From positions 3,032,501 through 3,096,500 of the forward strand of contig LR746270.1 in the NCBI GenBank assembly GCA_902729315.2: 64,000 nt of DNA, given 5' to 3'. The notes under the pieces were generated by a model. The model was given only the letters and a program-made list of their open reading frames with translations, searched no databases and was not told where the DNA came from. The DNA is from Spirodela intermedia (Eukaryota > Streptophyta > Magnoliopsida > Alismatales > Araceae). Shown one piece after another: positions 59,900 through 64,000 of the stretch. The position numbers and the translations under genes were made by a program. How positions within the stretch are numbered: position 1 is the stretch's first letter; every line of letters starts with the position of its first letter.

Positions 59900-60260
59900 C
59901 TTTTCTGACAGCCTCCATGTACATTGCGTCCATCTCTGACGTGAGGCTCTGCGAAGCCGACCAGCAGCACGTGGGCAGAGGATTATCAGATTTCCGGCCG
60001 CCACCAAAGCCGCCTTAATTTCTCCCCACGTGCCCGGTGCCACGTTTGCTCTGCCCTCCCCCCTCCACGTGGGAGGCCACCCCCCCCAGTCCGGTTTTCC
60101 GCCGCCACGGCGCCGCCAATTCTTGCCGACGTCCCACTACGTAAGGGCCGATCTCATCACACGAGTTCGTGGCACACGGTGGATATAAGCAGTTGACAGT
60201 GGAAGACAGCGGCACGTGCGGGAATACAGGCCACACGATTCACTTTGCTGCGAGACGGGC
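59900..60260. promoter_or_regulatory. GC-rich island with four G-box (CACGTG) motifs
   Basis: Perfect CACGTG palindromes lie at 59968-59973, 60027-60032, 60066-60071 and 60213-60218, in a GC-rich, CpG-containing stretch set in AT-rich DNA. A GGATATAAGC word at 60181-60190 could serve as a TATA box on the plus strand. G-boxes bind bHLH and bZIP factors in plants. No recognisable gene follows on either side, so this may be a promoter relic or the promoter of an unrecognised transcript. Confidence 0.4.
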
Positions 60261-60338
60261 CGAGCTCCTCCTAGAAACGTTTTTGGGCCGAGCATTTAAG
60301 CTAAGACAGCCTGTGATTATTGGGAATATTCCCCTCGA

Positions 60339-60683
60339 CTATCCCAAGAATTCAAGCAAAGCCCAATAACGAGCCACCGCCCCCTTCCCATGGTGAACCA
60401 GTCCGCATTTTTTGGGTTCGGTACATTCCCGGCCCATTAGACAGGTTTTGACAAGATGATCATCAGAAGGTACCTTTATTAGCTTCACCGCATGGTAGCC
60501 TTGGTAGTCCTTGTTGACATCAAGCAGTGTAAACCCTTGACAAGAGCTTATATTGATAGGAGAAGGGAACAACCCATCAGTGTCTACCCAAAAGATAATA
60601 AGACCTACTGATTTATATGGAAGAGCCATCAAAGGCCTTTTCCCATTTTGACCGTCATAGGTTAATGCCCTCTCACCTCTCAT
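60339..60683 (-). other. 114-codon open frame, function unknown
   Basis: An uninterrupted minus-strand frame lies between the G-box island and the gypsy relic. Its product matches no family I recognise, and no clear homologue-like motif is visible. It could be a chance frame or part of the neighbouring retroelement. Confidence 0.2.
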
Positions 60684-61149
60684 TGTTGACAGGACACTTG
60701 GATAATGTGGGACATGAGATATGTCAATTAAGCCTCATTTGAGATAAGAGATTAACCCTTTCTCTTGATAAATTGACTTAGTAGGCCCTGCTTGTGTGGT
60801 TCACAATTGACCCTTGTCCATCTCATATAGCACTTCATGTACACTTAGTGCATCTCTTGCACATGCTCCCACCATCCTGGATCGCATGCCTCTCTTCATA
60901 TGTGTTTGTGTTGACTATAGGTATGTGTTGTCATGCACCATATCAACTTATTCCTATGATATCTGAAGTTCATGGGGAGCTCTTCTAAACCTCAGTTCAT
61001 GTTGGTAGAGCTATCCACTTGTGTCATGTGCATGCTCCACATGCTCCATGCATATTACACCATGCCACTGCATACACTTATACATGCAATGCTCCTTTGT
61101 GCATGGTACACTTTCTTGACATATCATACACATTGTGTGTGCCCTAAGT

Positions 61150-62190
61150 GTATGATGACATTTTACTCTTTGACCTTGATTCTTCAAGTTAGGGATGTGA
61201 CAATCTTCCTCCATAATGCAAACCCAACATCTTTGTTAATGATTATTTTATAAGGTACTTATGAAGGAGGTCCTTGAATCATTGATAGGCCAATGTCACT
61301 CTCATATACAGTGCCTTCCTCTAGTCTTTCCCTCAATTTGGCAATCAAGTAACAGTAGATATCCATGTGTAATCGCTCATGTAAGTTTGCTCTTTACAAT
61401 TTAAGATCGACTCCACCTTGTTAGTGTATTACATGCAATTGGTGGTACCCATTAATTACTCTTTTTTGTTTTGTTTGCTTGATACAACTTTAGTAAGTAG
61501 ATATAGAATATCAGATGGATGGTCATTCCATGTGAAATTTAGCTATTAGACAAACCTATTTACCCATGCAACATTTTGAAACTAGCTTGTGCATTTAGTC
61601 TATTTGATATGGTATTACAACCTCAACATTGATGTAGTTGGCCCCATTGAACAAGATATGGAATATCTTGTTCTTTTACAAGGAAGAAGATACAGTCAAT
61701 CACATTGAATTACACTTCACATCAATTATGATTGATATTTTTTTTCATCTATTATGTTGCATATGTAAATTAGTATCCTATGTAGCATTCAGCTTCGTCC
61801 ACTACATGAGCTCTAGTGGGGTAAGGTGGTATTGCTCTGCCTTGATTTTGAATGATGATTGTCTCATCTATAAGCAATTGTAAAGGTTATATGAGAACTA
61901 GGTGATGTCTAATAATTTGACTAAATTTTCTTGGGTAGTTGTGACATAATGGTGAAGATATTCTTTGAGCATACTATTAATCTACTTGATCTAGTCATTT
62001 GTCTCTTGATGAAAATTGGTTGAGTGTCCAACATGGTGAAGAGGGCTATCCAAAAATAGTCAATAAATTATATGTTTTAGTAGCTAATATTATCCCCATA
62101 GTTCACCATGTTGGCTATGGAGGAGAGTGCCACTTTTTCTACTTTGTAGTATGTTCACATTCACCACATATTATAGAGGATTATGTCATT
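61150..62190 (-). mobile_element. Ty3/gypsy integrase relic
   Basis: Minus-strand pieces read HHVGHSTNFHQETNDQIK, INSMLKEYLHHYVTTTQEN and LVKLLDIT, then HLTPLELM. This fits the integrase core end of gypsy elements, where NFSTSYHPQTDGQTERVNQ and EEYLRHYV..W are usual. It is followed at lower coordinates by FHMEWPS-like sequence. Stops and frameshifts are many. No LTR was recognised. Confidence 0.6.
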
Positions 62191-62199
62191 TTCTGATTG

Positions 62200-64000
62200 T
62201 TAGGTTTTATTCTATGCTAGAATCAAAAAGGGGGGCTTGAATTGGTTTAGTTTTAAAAACTCCTCTCCTTATAATCAATTTGGTAGATTCTGCCTTCTCC
62301 TTATCTATAAGAGTTGTATAATATCTCTAGCTTAATCATTATAAAGTTAAGAGATTTTATAGTAGCTCAAAGTAGTACCTACATCTATTCTCCAAAAACA
62401 GTCTTGTTCTTTGATTTCAGCTACTATAATTGCATGATCATATATTATTGATTACTGGGTTCAACTCTCATAAACTTTCACCTCAATTTTTTTTCTAGAT
62501 TCATGACTCTAAGATGCCAACAATTGTTTAAAAAGATAGCTCCCATGAGTGATCAAAGAATATTTTAATCACAAGTTTATCTCACAATTGATATGAAATG
62601 ATTGCACCATGAAAGTATTTTAGAGATGATGTAGACTTTGAGTATATCTAAAATTTTCTTCTAATTGATTTGCTTGCTATGAATTGAAGGATTTTTTGGC
62701 TTTAGACAAAGTTAGGAGGATCTTTCAATGGTTTAGTAGTTATCTTCAAGTTAATGTATTTAAGTAGATTGACTTGTCAGCTCAATCCTCACTCTTTATT
62801 TGAATTTACTGCATAAGATAACCTATTCCCAAGCTTGAGGTCATTAAGAGGGAAATGATAATTATTCTTTATTATTGTGGCCATTGGAGGTCAATAGAAT
62901 TTATAAATAATTCTTGCATGAAAATCTTCTCCAATCTTCACAATCTTCTAATTATTATTTTTTCTAAATATGATTAATTGAAACAATTGAGAAACCCATA
63001 AAATATGTCTTTTTTAATAGTTATGATATCCTCAAGTGAAATAAATACATGATTTTTTTATCACTTAAGATTCATATCTAAATCGTATCAATTCATGTTA
63101 ATCTATTAACCAATAAAATATATCTCATTAGAAATGCTCAAATAGTCAAAACTGATCTAATCTCCCCAAACAAAATATGATGTTGAAAAAACATATTGAT
63201 CAATGATCATAGTATACTATATCACATCTTCTATAATTCAAATAATAAATGTTTTTCAATATATATTCAATCCTATTTAGAAAATCTTATTTGACATAAA
63301 AATATATAATTTAAGTACACTATTAATTTGAAGTCAAAACCTTTCAAAACTTATGATGTGAAATAATGGGTTTATAGACAATTAAGTGAACTTTTATATT
63401 TGTACTTTTTTAATGAAATTTCATTTATTTGACTTTATCACTGCTTTATTTACTATGACAATTTATATAGATATTAATAATTTTCATAGTAGTATACAAA
63501 ATAATAACTCTTCATGTTACAATCAATCAAGTTAACTAGTTTAGCATCATGGTTAATCTATTTTGAGGTATACATAAACATTCTATGTTATATCTCTTAT
63601 CATGCATATTATGAACTAGGTATAATTCAATCTTTTGGTTTATCTTTAAACTGATCTGTCATCATGAAAATATCATATATTTTAATGCTCCAGCAATATT
63701 TATAAAGTATATGGAAATAAACTTCTAAGATCAACTTAGAGTAGGCAACAACCCTATGTGTCCATAATTTGATATGCTTCATCTTATCCTATTGCCACAC
63801 CAAATAGGAGAAACATAGGTTTAAATAACCTAATGCATAATTATGATAGCAACTACTTCATAGTCCCTAGATACTTAACTACACAAAGTAAAATAGGGAG
63901 ATGAATTGATTATTTATATATCAATTGTCATTTCTCTTGTTTTTAAATCTTCAAGTTATTTTCTTAAATTAAATTTTCTTAAAATAGGGTGATGACCTTT
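62200..64000. other. AT-rich tail of the window, nothing recognised
   Basis: Strongly AT-rich with only short open frames. The word AAAAAGGGGGGCTTGAATTGG at 62224-62244 resembles sequence found near copia LTR borders, but no element could be built around it. Confidence 0.4.

Noticed and set aside
60339-60683. 114-codon frame as a confident gene
   Set aside because: It lacks recognisable motifs and lies between a GC island and a gypsy relic, so it is listed only as unknown with low confidence.
1-64000. CRISPR arrays, bacterial operons, phage or plasmid genes
   Set aside because: Introns, LTR retrotransposons and plant P450s show a plant nuclear region. Repeats present are LTRs, microsatellites and segmental copies, and none has spacer-repeat structure.
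1-64000. tRNA, rRNA or microRNA genes
   Set aside because: I found no tRNA A/B box pair or rRNA stretch. The TGGTATCAGAGC words are LTR primer-binding sites. Hairpins present are the inverted duplications described, not short miRNA precursors.

Overview
This is nuclear DNA of a flowering plant. It holds intron-bearing genes with very GC-rich third codon positions, set in AT-rich DNA that consists mostly of Ty1/copia and Ty3/gypsy LTR retrotransposons and their relics. The GC-rich exons beside AT-rich repeats suggest a monocot, but that is inference and the species cannot be named from the sequence.

The gene content of interest is a small cluster of cytochrome P450 genes that I assign to CYP85A, the brassinosteroid C-6 oxidase family. 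Four copies are visible. A (1-867, +) is the 3' half of a gene that starts outside the window. B (25248-23146, -) is open from start to stop and encodes 478 aa. C (43834-41776, -) is a pseudogene with several frameshifts and two nonsense codons. D (58528-56294, -) is open and encodes 484 aa with every canonical P450 motif. All copies share one nine-exon structure with very short introns, including an unusual GC-AG third intron in B, C and D. A and B are the two arms of a near-perfect inverted repeat of about 2.1 kb separated by 19.8 kb. B has lost the conserved I-helix threonine (GFEA in place of GFET), and A and B share a Pro-to-Leu change in the heme loop. D is therefore the best candidate for a working enzyme.

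Layout: 1-2112 is inverted-repeat arm 1 (P450 A plus the start of a copia element). 1.7-4.9 kb is the copia relic E0. 6.0-10.2 kb is a decayed WD40-like gene on the minus strand. 10.2-13.9 kb is gypsy element E1, broken by a second gypsy element G1 (13.9-17.5 kb). 17.7-18.0 kb is a GA-rich 68-bp tandem repeat. 19.2-21.6 kb holds an LTR relic and a minus-strand gypsy element E4. 21.9-24.0 kb is inverted-repeat arm 2, running into P450 B. 25.4-27.4 kb is the B upstream region and a gypsy tail. 27.4-41.1 kb is copia element E2 on the minus strand, opened by a complete copia E3, two solo LTRs (S1, S2) and an internal 1.08-kb inverted duplication. 41.1-43.9 kb is P450 pseudogene C. 45.5-47.2 kb is a third solo LTR (S3). 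49.5-54.4 kb is copia E5 with both LTRs and target duplications. 56.3-58.5 kb is P450 D. 60 kb is a GC-rich island with four G-boxes. 60.7-62.2 kb is a gypsy integrase relic. The remainder is AT-rich with nothing recognised.

Inferred history: an ancestral CYP85A gene duplicated to give D and the B/C ancestor. B and C then separated. Copia E2 landed just 3' of C and was itself hit by E3 and S1, and E3 by S2. Recently part of the B locus, already carrying a copia gag fragment downstream, was copied in inverted orientation to give A. I found no defence, CRISPR, secretion or other exotic multi-gene system. The most notable content is the P450 cluster, its inverted duplication and the nested insertions.
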